A stretch of DNA of 64,000 bases, taken from positions 652,344-716,343 of the forward strand of contig MU277675.1 of NCBI GenBank assembly GCA_022385805.1. The letters are read 5' to 3'. Positions 44,027-57,547 of the stretch are shown here, piece by piece. Within the stretch, counting starts at the first letter, position 1. Every line of letters begins with the position of its first letter. Both the position numbers and the translations under genes were made by a program. This DNA comes from Pilatotrama ljubarskyi (Eukaryota > Basidiomycota > Agaricomycetes > Polyporales > Polyporaceae). The notes below the pieces were generated by a model that saw nothing but the letters and a program-made list of their open reading frames with translations, was not told the origin of the DNA and did not search any database.

Positions 44027-45593
44027 TCACTGCGGGCGCGAATGTCCATATCGCGTCACGTAGAACCCGACCCCAGTACTGTCTCTTCTCTTCAGCCCAT
44101 CCTCCCTGGGAGGTTTCGTCAGTCTTGGGTACGTCTCCTCCTTGGCGCCCGGCCCAAAGTCGAGCACGAAGGGCCGCGACTGAGTGGCCCCAAACAGCCT
44201 CGAGCTCTCCAAGATGACGGAGTACACAGGGGAGGAGTCGTTTCCCGGGGCGTGCACGCTCCAGCCCTTGTTCGCGGCCCGCACGTCCCAGAACGCGACG
44301 ACGCTGTGCCGCGCGGTTCCAGCTGCGATGTGGCACGAACCCCCGCCGCCCGAGGACACGTCGTATACTGGCTCGAAGAGCCACGGGTCGCACATGCTCA
44401 TTACAGGGTAGAGCGCGCCGCCTGCGGGGTAGGACGTCACGCCGGGAATGCGGTGTGCCCGCCGCGAGGAGCGCAGGTCGTGCACGTTCACGACGCCGTC
44501 GTACCAGCCGGAGATGATTATCTGCTCGGACGCACCCCAAGGAGCGGATGGAGGCGTCCCGCAGATGCCGTAGACGGCGGACGCGCGCGGATGATCGTCA
44601 TGCGTCGAGTTCGTGAGGATGTGGGACGGGGTGGCCAAAATATGTGATTCGTGAATGGAGTGTACCGTGAGGGGTGTCAGCGAGGATGCGCCGAGGATGG
44701 CGTGGCGGTGGGAAAGATGCGTCGCCCAGCTGCGAACTCTGAGCTCTATGAAATGCGGCGACGGGTTCGCAGAGTTGGTGAAGAAGACGGCGGTGCCGTT
44801 GGACGAGAGCGATAGCAAGTTGTCGCCACAAGAGGAGATGCTCTCGACCGCCTCGTTCCCATGGTAGGGCCTTTTCTCCCGAAAATTCTGCTCGATGTGG
44901 ATTGGGCCCTCCGTTCCAGGCTTGCACGCGGGCAGAACAACACGCTCGAGCGAGCCATCCGCATATCCGATATATACAGTGCGGTCGTAGCCCCCATCGG
45001 GGACGCACTCTATACTCGTGATGTCGCGGGAGGCTTGCTGGACCTTGTTGGTCATGTACGCGCACTCAAACTGGATGCTCGGGGCCTCTCCGGAGCGCGC
45101 CGAGCGCCCGAAGGCGTAGGAGTAGATGTGGTTCGCGGCGGCTACCAGCAGACGCGAGTTGTTGATTGATAGCACCGGCTGGAGCTTCCCCGTCCACCGG
45201 GACGCTAGTGGACGTGCCACAAAGCTTGGAAGGGTCCAGTTGCGGTCTGTTACGGTGTGATAGCTGTGTAAGATGCATGACAGAGTCAGCCATCACTTGT
45301 TTCGAGGTGGAAAGAACGTGGCGCTCACCGAACTTGGTCATACGGATTCCAATGTTGCAAAGACTTCGACAAACTCCAGGAATATCGAGGATTAGACTTG
45401 ATATATGTTTTCCAACCATATTCGTTCACCTGCAACACTCTGTGAGCCAGCCTGACCTTTCAAGCGTGAGAGCGAGCGTACTCACCAGTGCATGAAACCA
45501 TCTCGAGGTTTGGGAGAGACGGGCGAGATCCTCTACGGACAAGTGTTGCAAGACAGCGATCCAGATGTCGCCGGGAAGCACATCCGCAGTCAT
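44027..45593 (-). CDS. F-box protein with WD-repeat-like propeller
   Basis: The N-terminal exon MTADVLPGDIWIAVLQHLSVEDLARLSQTSRWFHAL is an F-box, which binds Skp1 in SCF ubiquitin ligases. Then comes a roughly 400-residue region with degenerate WD-type blades: LLVAAANHIYSYAF, DRTVYIGYADGSLERVVL, ISSCGDNLLSLSSNGTAVFF, QIIISGWYDGVVNVHDLRSS, HIAAGTARHSVVAFWDVRAANKGWSVHAP and RLFGATQSRPFVLDFGPG. GH and WD dipeptides are only partly kept, so the propeller is divergent. It is probably the substrate-recognition part of an SCF complex; the target is unknown. The start is the first true ATG of the F-box frame. Divergent from GEM1. Confidence 0.82.
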
Positions 45594-46075
45594 TGCGGGA
45601 TCAAGGGGCCCGTCCGTAATGCCAAAGTGTGCGTCCCTGTTTGCCGCAGTACACACAGCTCGCCCAAGTAACGGTCCTGCTAGCTTGCAGCTCCTGCGTT
45701 CTGTCCGTGGAGGAGACGAAGTGTATTATATGGGCCCTCTGGTCTTCCAAGGATCTCCTTGCGTCGAGCAGCGACGTTGACGTGAGGATTTGCTGGTGTC
45801 CGCTCTGCGTATGACAGATCGGGTGGATGGGGATGTGGGCGCGTATGTCTGTGGCACCGGAGGAGGAAAAGATATGTTTTGACTGCTCGGTGCGTTTGGA
45901 AGTGAAAGGGAAGCATATGTCATCCCGTTCAGTATGTCCCACGGGCGCCTCTTCCCCCCTGGGATTGGCGCCGGCGACGCGGCAACGGCGCGTATTCCCG
46001 GCAGCTGTCCGCGCTAGTGACAGTCTACTTGTCCTCTCCCTCTATACTTCCGCTAATACCTGCGTTCCTCGCGTC
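45594..46075. promoter_or_regulatory. Divergent promoter, F-box/WD gene / GEM1
   Basis: Both genes start at the edges of this 482-bp segment. No further gene was recognised and no clear TATA box was seen on either strand. Confidence 0.5.
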
Positions 46076-49245
<3,170 letters not shown>

Positions 49246-49689
49246 TGTGCTTGCGTTGACGCTTCGGCTTCCTCGTGTAGACTATTTGGTACTCTGCGGT
49301 TCCGTACATTGCTAGGGTAGTATGGCAGGCCCTGGGGAGGGGTAGCTTCTGAGTTGCGGACGGCTGCGAGCGTACCCTCGGCCAGAATACTTGTGCTCGG
49401 CGGAGGAGATTAGATGGCGATCTGCAGCAATTGCAGAGTCGCGGGCGGATCGGCTAGATCCGATAAGCGACAGTCTGGCGCACGGCGGGGGCGTGGCGTC
49501 AGCGCAACATAAGTGGGCTATGTCACTAATGTTGCCCACAATAGCTCGCTCGGTCTGCCCTCAACCACCATCTCACGTCCCTCGAATACCGCTCTTTCTG
49601 CTCCTGACTAGCAGTTCTGAACCCACTCAGCGCAGAACTCGCAGCTCAACCCAAATCACCCCATTCCAAGCTTTGTAACGATACCCAAC
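49246..49689. promoter_or_regulatory. Promoter region of the vWA protein gene
   Basis: This 444-bp spacer separates two genes on the same strand. CT-rich sequence precedes the ATG. No gene or TATA box was recognised. Confidence 0.45.
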
Positions 49690-51446
49690 ATGGATACAGA
49701 CATGGACTTCGACTCGGGCACCCCTGCCCTGCAACCCACGTTCGAGCCGCAACCGCCGCAACCGCAGGTGCCCCCACAAGTGCTGGATGACGGCCGGAAG
49801 ATGCTGTACGTGTGTGCGCCAGCGTGCGACTCTGCGATGGCGGCACATTTCCCGCCGCTTTGACTATCCTCTAACCATGATCGCCGCTTAGCGACCTCGT
49901 CTTCGTGCAGGACTGCACAGGCTCACAAGGCAGCTACATCGCGTCCGCGACGAAGAACATCGAGGAGATATGTAATCACATCTACGAGTCCGGGAAACTC
50001 CAGGCCCGCGAGGACCTCCGCATCGGCCTCATCGCGTACCGCGACCACCCTCCGCAGGACCACACGTACGTCACGAAGAACTTTGGCTTCTCGTCCGACG
50101 TCGCCCAGGTGCACAAGCACCTTTCGAGTTTGTATGCGTCGGGTGGTGGAGACGGCCCCGAGGCCGTCACTGCGGCATTGGCGGAGGCGCTCCAGATGGA
50201 TTGGAGGCCGAATGCGAGCAAGATGGTTGTTCTCATCGCGGATGCTCCTCCACACGGAATTGGAGAATACGGCGATGGTAAGTGTCAAGTCCCTCAGTCC
50301 TGCATCGTGTCCGCAGGCCTCACCAATTGGTCATGTAGGATTTGACGAGGGTTCTCCGGACGGCAATGACCCTCTCCAGATCGCCCGCACAATGGCGCAA
50401 CAGGGCATCACTCTGGCAAGTCCATCCCTATGTTTGCACCGCTACCTCGGCTGACCGGGACCAGTTCTTCGTCGCATGCGAGCCCGCGCTGAGCGGTTAT
50501 TCTGTGAGTCTTCAGAGGTTGCTCCGGCCGGGCATCATCTGACGTCGTCATTCCGCAGTATGCGACCGACTTCTACCAGGCGCTGACCAACATCACGTCC
50601 GGACTCATGCTTCCGCTGACGACTGCAGACTTACTGACGCATGCCATCGTCGGGAGCGTGCTTGAGAACCTGGACATGGAGCGCCTCGTGCGCGAGGTGG
50701 GGCAGGCCGTCTCACAGCGGATACTGGGCAACAATGAAAGCGTGGACGACGTCGCGCGTGAGCTCCATGAGCGGCTGCTACTCCGGAACGAGAGCACGAA
50801 GAAGGTTGTCATCGAGAGTATCTACCGCGAATCCGAGGAGGCCAAGCACAACGTCAGCGTGTACATGCAAGCGCCCACACTCGCAGACGCAAGACCACAC
50901 CTGAAAAGGGTATGCACCACAGTTCTTGGCCGCTCTCTCCGCATTGCTTGCTTAAGAAATTGCGCAGGTACCCGGAACTCGATTCACCGACAAGTACTTG
51001 CACGCCCGCATGGCGTCATCACGGTCCTCGTACTATGGCTCGCCCTATCTGCCCGCGCGTCCCGCGGAGAAGGCGTCCCCTACGAAGCCAGTCGCCCCTG
51101 CTTCGCCTCCCCGGAAGGTCGTCTCAGACTTCAAGGCATTCGGCGCGTCTCCCACGGCGAGCGTTTTCGGGACGGCCGTTCAATCGACGCCGTTCTCATT
51201 AGCGGGCGGCAAGGCGGCGTTTGGCGCTCTTCGCGGCAACGGACGGTCTGCGGCCTTTGATGATGACGAGGATGAGGAAGAAGATGACGGGCGGCAGCGG
51301 GTTGAACTCAGGGAGGATTCGATTACGCTTGACCAGGTGCGTCGAGCTTGCCTAGTCCCAGCGAAAATAGGTCGTTGACTGATCGTGTTGGTGCATAGGC
51401 GCGGCGCATTGCAATGCAGAGCGCCTGGAGAAGTACACGGGTATAA
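49690..51446 (+). CDS. von Willebrand factor A domain protein
   Basis: After a Pro/Gln-rich start, a vWA domain begins at about 49890: LDLVFVQDCTGSQGSYI carries a DxTxS metal-site motif. LRIGLIAYRDHPPQD, FSSDVAQVHKHLSSLYASGGGDGPEAVTAALAEAL (with the GGDGPEA loop) and SKMVVLIADAPPHGIGE follow. FFVACEPALSGYSYATDFYQALT completes the fold. The DCTGS variant and GGDGPEA resemble the vWA of vwkA-type alpha-kinases, but no kinase domain follows. The rest is helical (LERLVREVGQAVSQRILG) then disordered with an acidic run (DDDEDEEEDDGRQ, about 51260-51300) and a short RRIAMQSAW tail. A cytosolic adaptor is likely. About eight exons. Confidence 0.83.
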
Positions 51447-51927
51447 GCTCCTCGAGCGCATTGTATCTGTCATGGTCCGGGTGCCAGGCTTGGGAGTTCG
51501 CACGCAACCCGGAATTCGCACATCTGTACATTGTGTATTCTGACCCAGCATCGTACGTATGCTTCCTTCGGATTCTCCCTACCTGCGGCTGTCCCAGCTC
51601 GTACCCGGCTCTGATGCCTTTCGTGCTTTGCTGATCGTGCCATGTTTCAATTCGCAGTGGCCTGGGCTTGTCATCACCGTTGCCTGTGTCGTCGTGTTCT
51701 TTCCCGGTTGTGCCAATCGCTCTTCCCCAAAGTGACCTTGTTCATATATGTACCAATTTGGCCGCGTTTGCAGTAGTACGTTTCCGAGGCGCTAGTCAAT
51801 ACCATCATCACGCTACTCCATCGATGTACAAATAGAACCAGTCTGAGGAATAATATATGTCGTCGCATACCAAACATGTACAGCACAGTGTAGCACGGCC
51901 CAATGAAATCACCCAGCTCCCCTACCC
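51447..51927. other. Spacer between convergent vWA and G-patch genes
   Basis: It contains only 3' flanks. No gene or repeat was seen. Confidence 0.45.
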
Positions 51928-53116
51928 CTACGACTTCTTCGCCTTCTTCCTGGACTTCTTCTCTGACTTGTATGAGTGCGACGCATCTGAAATTGACGTC
52001 TTTTCGTTTTCTCTCTTCGCCCTCTTCTCCGCCTTCACCGCGTGCACCGCCTGGGTATCCATATCACCAGCGACCACAATGGGTATCGCGTCCGCTGCAT
52101 CGTCTTCCTCTCCGCTCGTAGCGTGGGGCTTGTCTGGCGAGGATGCCTTACACTCCGCCTTCTTCTTCCTGCTCTCTTCCTTACGCGCCCTTCTTTCTGC
52201 CTTCCGCTGCTTGCGTTCTGCCTTCGCTGCTTTACGCGCCGCCCTAGTCTCCTCGTCCTCGCTTTCCAAGTCGCCCTCACCGTCTTCCAATGCCTTGACC
52301 GCCTTCTCTTTCCTCTTCGACTTCTTGCTCGACTTCTTCTCTTTCTCTTCCGCCTCTCGTTTCCTGCGCTTCTTCTCCCGCCTCTCCTCGTCCACCTCTG
52401 CTTTCCTCTTCTTGCTGCTTTTCTTGCGGTCCCGCTCTTTCTGGTCAGAAGATGACGTCGAAGGGCCCGCTTGACCAGAGGTAGCCTCCGTCGACTGCGT
52501 CTGCCGCTCGCTGTCGTCCTCCTCCGTAGCAAGCACCGGTCCGCGGTAGAACATAGCGTAGAGCATACGGCGGGCCGCCTGCTGCTTCGCAGCAGCCAAA
52601 AGGCTCAGCTGGGGGGTGACGCACCCGGTGCTGAAGCCGGCCTGAGAATCGGAGGGAGTCGTGGCACCGGAGAGGGCGGGCGTGCCGGACAGTGGTCGGC
52701 GATTGGAGATGATGCCCGTCGCCGTTCGTTTCAGCTCTACGGCTGGCGTTTGGCTGCTCTCGCCATCCTGCAGTTGATTGTGAGGGGCATGATCAGAGTG
52801 AAAGGGACAAATATGACAAACCGATTCGCCGTTTGACTCCTCATCGGAATCCTTGTGGAGCTTCAGCTGTATGCTCACTGCGGCAGCTTGGAAGACACTG
52901 TATTACATCGCAATCAAACCTGAGGTGCTCCTGGACGGATTCAACCGGTACTCACTGGTCCCAGAACGGGAACGCCTCATCACGGTCCTTCCCAATTCCC
53001 GCAAGCGTTTTCTTCTGAGTGACAGTGATCGGTTTCGCTATGGCACCATTGCGAAGGCCTGTTCCCTTCCCGGACCAGCCTTGCTTGACGAGATGATGGT
53101 GGCCGTCGAGAGGCAT
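51928..53116 (-). CDS. G-patch domain protein, Tma23/GPATCH4-like
   Basis: Two exons (53116-52956 and 52897-51928) total 1131 nt, giving 376 residues. Exon 1 begins MPLDGHHHLVKQGWSGKGTGL, a G-patch start, and continues RNGAIAKPITVTQKKTLAGIGKDRDEAFPFWDHVF. The layout (short G-patch at the extreme N-terminus, then RP-type loop and GIGKDRDEAFPFWD) is that of the Tma23/GPATCH4 group, nucleolar proteins of ribosome biogenesis. ARRMLYAMFYRGPVL marks a conserved helix at about 52570-52530. The C-terminal 170 residues are Lys/Arg/Glu-rich repeats (KKSSKKRKAE, ERREKKRRKREAEEKEKK) ending KKSRKKAKKS, an obvious nucleolar signal. A plus-strand frame over exon 1 is a shadow. The gene is divergent from the borealin-like gene across only 180 bp. 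Confidence 0.87.
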
Positions 53117-53295
53117 GCTGGAGCGAGCAGGAGGCAGACGCTGCGCGCCGTGCGCAGATGGCGGGAGGAAGAAAAGGTTACAGGCCCACGTGATCACAGA
53201 CACGCGCGCAAACGGTGGATGGGCGCCTCCGCGTAACGCGTCTCATCTCCAACCACCTCCTGAAGCCACTCCGTTCGTTCCTCCTATTGTCGAAG
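53117..53295. promoter_or_regulatory. Very short divergent promoter, G-patch / borealin-like genes
   Basis: Only 179 bp lie between the two ATGs, so both core promoters overlap. No TATA box was seen. Confidence 0.6.
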
Positions 53296-54706
53296 ATGTC
53301 TGGTTCTCGTACTCGGAAATATAGCGCAGAGGAGAAAGCACAGCTGCTGGCTAACCTGGATTTGGAGGGTGTGTTGGCATCAGCTCTAATGAGGGTGCGC
53401 GAGGGTGCTGACACGAACATGCCTCGCGCGCAGTGGCGCACAAGACCCGCCAGTTCGAGGAATGGCTCGCCGACGCGCTCGAGAACTTCCGGAGGCACCA
53501 GGAGGGTCTTATCCTACGCATACCGCGTATTGTGCGCAATGTCACTCTGAGGGACTTCGCAAAGTATAATGGAGACATCCAAGAATGTGTCAAGGGCCTG
53601 AAGCGCGAGTTGCTGGGCGGGGACGACAATACCATCGATATGGGCACGCGTAAACGCAAGTGGATAGAGTCGCAGGAGGCTGAGGGAGACAAGCTCGATA
53701 CGAAGCTCTCCTCAAATGACTCAAGAGCAAGTAAGACCGGTACGTTCTCGTCCATTGCTAGGCAGAAATACTGATACTGAGACACGCCGCAGCCCGTACT
53801 GTCGCCGCCACGCCAAAGAAGAAGCCCTCATCATACGCTGCTCCCACAACTGCATCCAAGACGCGTCTACCAGTCACTAAGACCCCAGGAAAGGTCCGTT
53901 TCGCTCTCTTCGTCTGTGAAAGCCATACCTATGTTCCCTAGACGCAGGGTCGTCCACTTCAACGCGTTCCATCGGGCGCAGTCTCGCCAAGCCCTCAGAA
54001 GGGCACATCCAGACCCCTCCAGTTCCCTCGTACGCCCTCTCGGTTCGCCTCACCGACCAAGACCTCCCAACCTATCCGTACCGCCTCTCGAGTTCCCTCC
54101 TCATCCACATTCAACCCCGTTCTTGCATCTGAGCCATCACATCCACGGTGGCCACGTAAGGACGAGAACATGCTCAGCGTCAATGGCTCCCCGTTAGCGA
54201 ATCCATACCAGCTCGACCTGAAGAACTGGTTCAAAGCCGTCACGGAGGGCGAAGGCGCTGATACTGAAGAGCAGGGCGGCGCCGGTTCGCAAGGACATAG
54301 CGATGGCGCCCGCGGTCTCAGCAAGCTGGGCGTGCCAGGCGGTGGGACGCTGAAGAAACAGCGAAGTATTGTCATCCGGTCGGCGTCAAGCACCTCCGTC
54401 GCCTCGCATGGAGGCCATTCACGTTCGACGTCCCAGGCGAGCACGCTCGTCGCTTCGCAAAGTGGGCTCGACCAGCGTATCAGCGCCGCCTCCAGCACGG
54501 CAGACGGCCCAGCGCTGGGGCCTTCCATGTCGGCTCTTGTGTCGGTGCACACGAAGGACGGACATGTGCTCGAGTTCAACCCGCTGCAAACATCGCCGGA
54601 GGAGCTCGACGCGCTAGAGGGCATCACGGATAGCGCGAAGAAGCAGGCGAAGGAGGACATGGCGCGGTTGGTGCAGATCACGGTGCAGCGCTGGAAGCTC
54701 AGCTAG
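53296..54706 (+). CDS. Borealin-like chromosomal passenger complex protein (Nbl1/Borealin N-terminal domain)
   Basis: The N-terminal segment RKYSAEEKAQLLANLDLEVAHKTRQFEEWLADALENFRRHQEG plus ILRIPRIVRNVTLRDF forms the helical Nbl1/Borealin domain, which makes a three-helix bundle with survivin and INCENP at centromeres and the spindle midzone. After about residue 90 the protein is mostly disordered and basic: KKKPSSYAAPTT, TRLPVTKTPGK, many SP/TP sites (SGAVSPSPQKG, PSRFASPTKT) that look like Cdk targets. A C-terminal helix (EELDALEGITDSAKKQAKEDMARLVQITVQRW) ends the protein. About four exons; the first intron falls inside the helix domain. The divergent neighbour is nucleolar, so no functional link is implied. 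Confidence 0.85.
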
Positions 54707-57547
54707 GCCGCCCTTCACGCACGTTCTCGCCGGACTCGTTGTCTCTTTGACTGATTGCATGATCAGCTAGATTTTCTGCGTGTACTCCGTCAGTGCGCCT
54801 GGCGCTTTGCCCGGGCAAAGTTGTAGTGTACCTGCCGGTGCAGTGGGAATTGCATGCGCGCAAGCGCGCGCCTACCTCATTTGAAGCAGATGGACCCCTT
54901 ACGCGCCCAGCAGTGAGAATTGCCAGGCCGTGCAAGGTCAGTGCGCGTCTCCTACTCATTCCGCACTTCGTCGTGCTGCGGTATGAGCGAATCTCTCAAG
55001 ATCTGTCAGTCCGGGGAGAAGACAGATCGAGGAGCCACGCTATTTCCCCGAGTGGCCCGATTGCTGAATCTTGTAGAGTAACCGAGCGAAACGCTGACAT
55101 AGAAGGCGAATTCCGCAACGGGAGACGCAGAACCGGAGCGCCAAGATCACAATGCGTCTTATGGTTGGCGGCCAGTACTGTGAGGTGTTCATACTGCCCC
55201 CGCTGGCATGGCAAAACTCCGTGCGTTGAGCGCTGACGATAACGTATTACAGGAGCAGATCCCTGCGGATATGTAGCGTATGGCCACATCTGGACTGGGT
55301 GGCCTTGGCCATATATTGTTTCCGCTTGTCTAGCATTGCCAGGCGAGTCCTGAATTGGCAGTTGTTTGCAAATGGAGGGCGCACTGTTGCGATCGATAGC
55401 TGCTGAGAATGATGCTTTTTCTTTTACTTCAGGCATGTCCCTGAGCCGCTTTTTCATGGCTTCCAACGTAGCTGATGACATCCTGGCGTGGAACCTCGCG
55501 ATATTGTATCTTCGTCGGTTGTGATTCCCGTCACCTTGCTTTCTGGTGCATTGTGCTTCCTATCGCAGCGGCGTTGAGGGGTTCCCTGTAGCCATTCAAG
55601 AGATCTCTTGATGAACGGCAGTATTACTCGAGGTTGGTCATCATCAGGGTACGTTCGTCAAAGCGTAAGGATAGGCCCAGGTCGCTGTCCTTGCAGCGAC
55701 GTCGTGATGATGCTGACCATGCGTCTCTACCAACATGATGCCGAAACACATGTTTGGCACGAGAAAGGTGCTAGTCAGCATCCTGCAGCTCGGACACGCC
55801 TGGCGCTGACGATGACGCCTTCGGATAGAAGGACCCAGGTATAGGTAAAGTAAGCTCCGTGGTTTATGGAAGGAAACTACCATGGAGAACCACTTAACAT
55901 AGGTAGAAACACGGCTCTCTTCAACAGAGGACCTTGTCCCGAGTCGGAGCATTACTGGCCGTTCGTGGATGATATTCAGCTCAGATGGCCCATGTCCCCG
56001 TTACGCAGTGATAGCGCCGATGTTCGCTGGTCCGGCCTCCGGTGACAGGTGGGATATATGCCTGCCTTCGAACGGCACGGCTGTCGTACCCCTTACGTGT
56101 AGGACTGATCATGAGCGTCAGAGCCTTCTGTGAGGTAATACGTCCGCGTCCCCGGGACTTACTAACTTAGAGCAGGGCCACAGGTCTTGTGCGAGTAGGC
56201 AACGAAGGCCTGAAAGCAATCTAAGGCCCCCCCTTGAGTGCCGGTATGAACAGTCCCGGGCAGAGGCACAGCTCCGGTACTACCCCGAAAGAGGACTGCC
56301 AAGCTGAGTTGCAACGATGGAAAACGCACCTCCGCCGTTGTACTATATGCCTTACAGCGCGATGTGTCGATCAGGAGCCAGGCGCGACTATTGGTATGTT
56401 TCGTCGTTGCAAGAACGGCACTAATAGAGTACTAATGGAGTGCTTATCTCTCGATGTTCGCGGCCTAACGTTTACGTATTGGGTCGTACTTACCGATCTG
56501 GGACAGGTATTTGGACATGTTTGTAGGAGTATCAAACACGCTAAGTACTGTACATTACACCTAACCGTCCCGCACTTCCGGGCTGATAAGCCGCGAGATA
56601 CGAATTGATTGTTCCCACGTTGTTAGCATCCTTCTCGCCATACCCACTGCTCGTGGAGAAACCTGATTATCTCCTGGCGCCTGATCCCGTAGCGATAGCC
56701 GATCAGCCTTGATGGGCCCCACAACCCTCGGCAGTCCCCGACCTCCGCCTCCTTCGGGTCTGTTCGGCTATTTGCGATGTTCCCCGCCCTTTCCCGCTAG
56801 GCGTTTGGTAACACGTGCGCCGCCGCCCGCCCTCCCCGCCCCCCGACGCGCGCCTCTCCTTTCCGTTCCGTCCCTCCGGTCGGCTATCGAGTCCTCCCGC
56901 CATCTAATCATCTCACGTGCCGCCTGCCTTTCCTGGCAGGCGTTCCTAATCTAATCGCTCTCGGCGCCTCCCCGGCTATTCCTCCCCGCGTGCCGTTCGG
57001 CAATCTCAGTGTTGCCGCTCTGCCGCCTGCCGCTTGCCCGCCGTTTGCCGCCCGCCGCCCGCTGCCCGCTGCCTGCTGCCCGCCGCCCGCCGCGCGCTTC
57101 CCCGTCCCCTGCGCGCCTCCCGCCGCTTGCCACGCGTCGCCCCCCGCCCCCCGCCGTTCCCTGCGCGCCTCCCGCCCCCGCCCCCACCCGTCTGGCGCGT
57201 CCCGCCCCCGCCGCCGCCCACCCCCGTGCAAGCTTGTTCTCTGCTGTTGCCGTACTCTTTGGGGGAGTTATTGCCGATGATTCAGTAGCAATATAGCTAC
57301 ATTCCATAGGCTACTATAGGTGTTGAATAGATGTGAAAGGGGGGTTTATAATTGTACAGTTACGTGATATGATGCACGGCAGTCGCTTGAGTATTGACCA
57401 AATTCGGTCTCCGCTCGGGTGGTTGGTGGGGCAGACGCTCATCCGCACCTTTCTCACGGTTGACTCTGCCCTCTCCTTCGGGCTATACCACGCTCGCTCT
57501 CGCTGTCTTCATCGCTCCCTCCCAGTTTGACGGTCGCCACAAGCGAT
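54707..57547. other. Gene-free region at the left edge of the transposon region
   Basis: No gene was recognised in 2.8 kb. Small frames show no motifs. A strongly C-rich low-complexity block lies at about 57010-57235. The region could contain the left end of the mobile element, but I could not find its terminal repeat by eye. Confidence 0.5.
57010..57235 (+). repeat. C/G-rich imperfect tandem repeats
   Basis: The plus strand is built of short imperfect units such as CCGCCCGCCG, GCCGCTTGCC and CTGCCCGCTG, and the longer CCCTGCGCGCCTCCCGCC occurs twice (near 57107 and 57150). Both strands stay open in several frames because of this composition, so the frames are not evidence for genes. Confidence 0.8.

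Noticed and set aside
45594..45656. Upstream start for the F-box protein at 45656
   Set aside because: That codon is GTG, not ATG; the first ATG of the frame is at 45593 and precedes the F-box directly.
52853..53236. Plus-strand frame of 127 codons over the G-patch exon
   Set aside because: The opposite strand encodes the clear G-patch start (MPLDGHHHLVKQGW) and splices cleanly, so the plus frame is a shadow.
56908..57307. Gly/Ala/Arg-rich minus-strand frames
   Set aside because: They are products of the C-rich tandem repeats and open in several frames at once.
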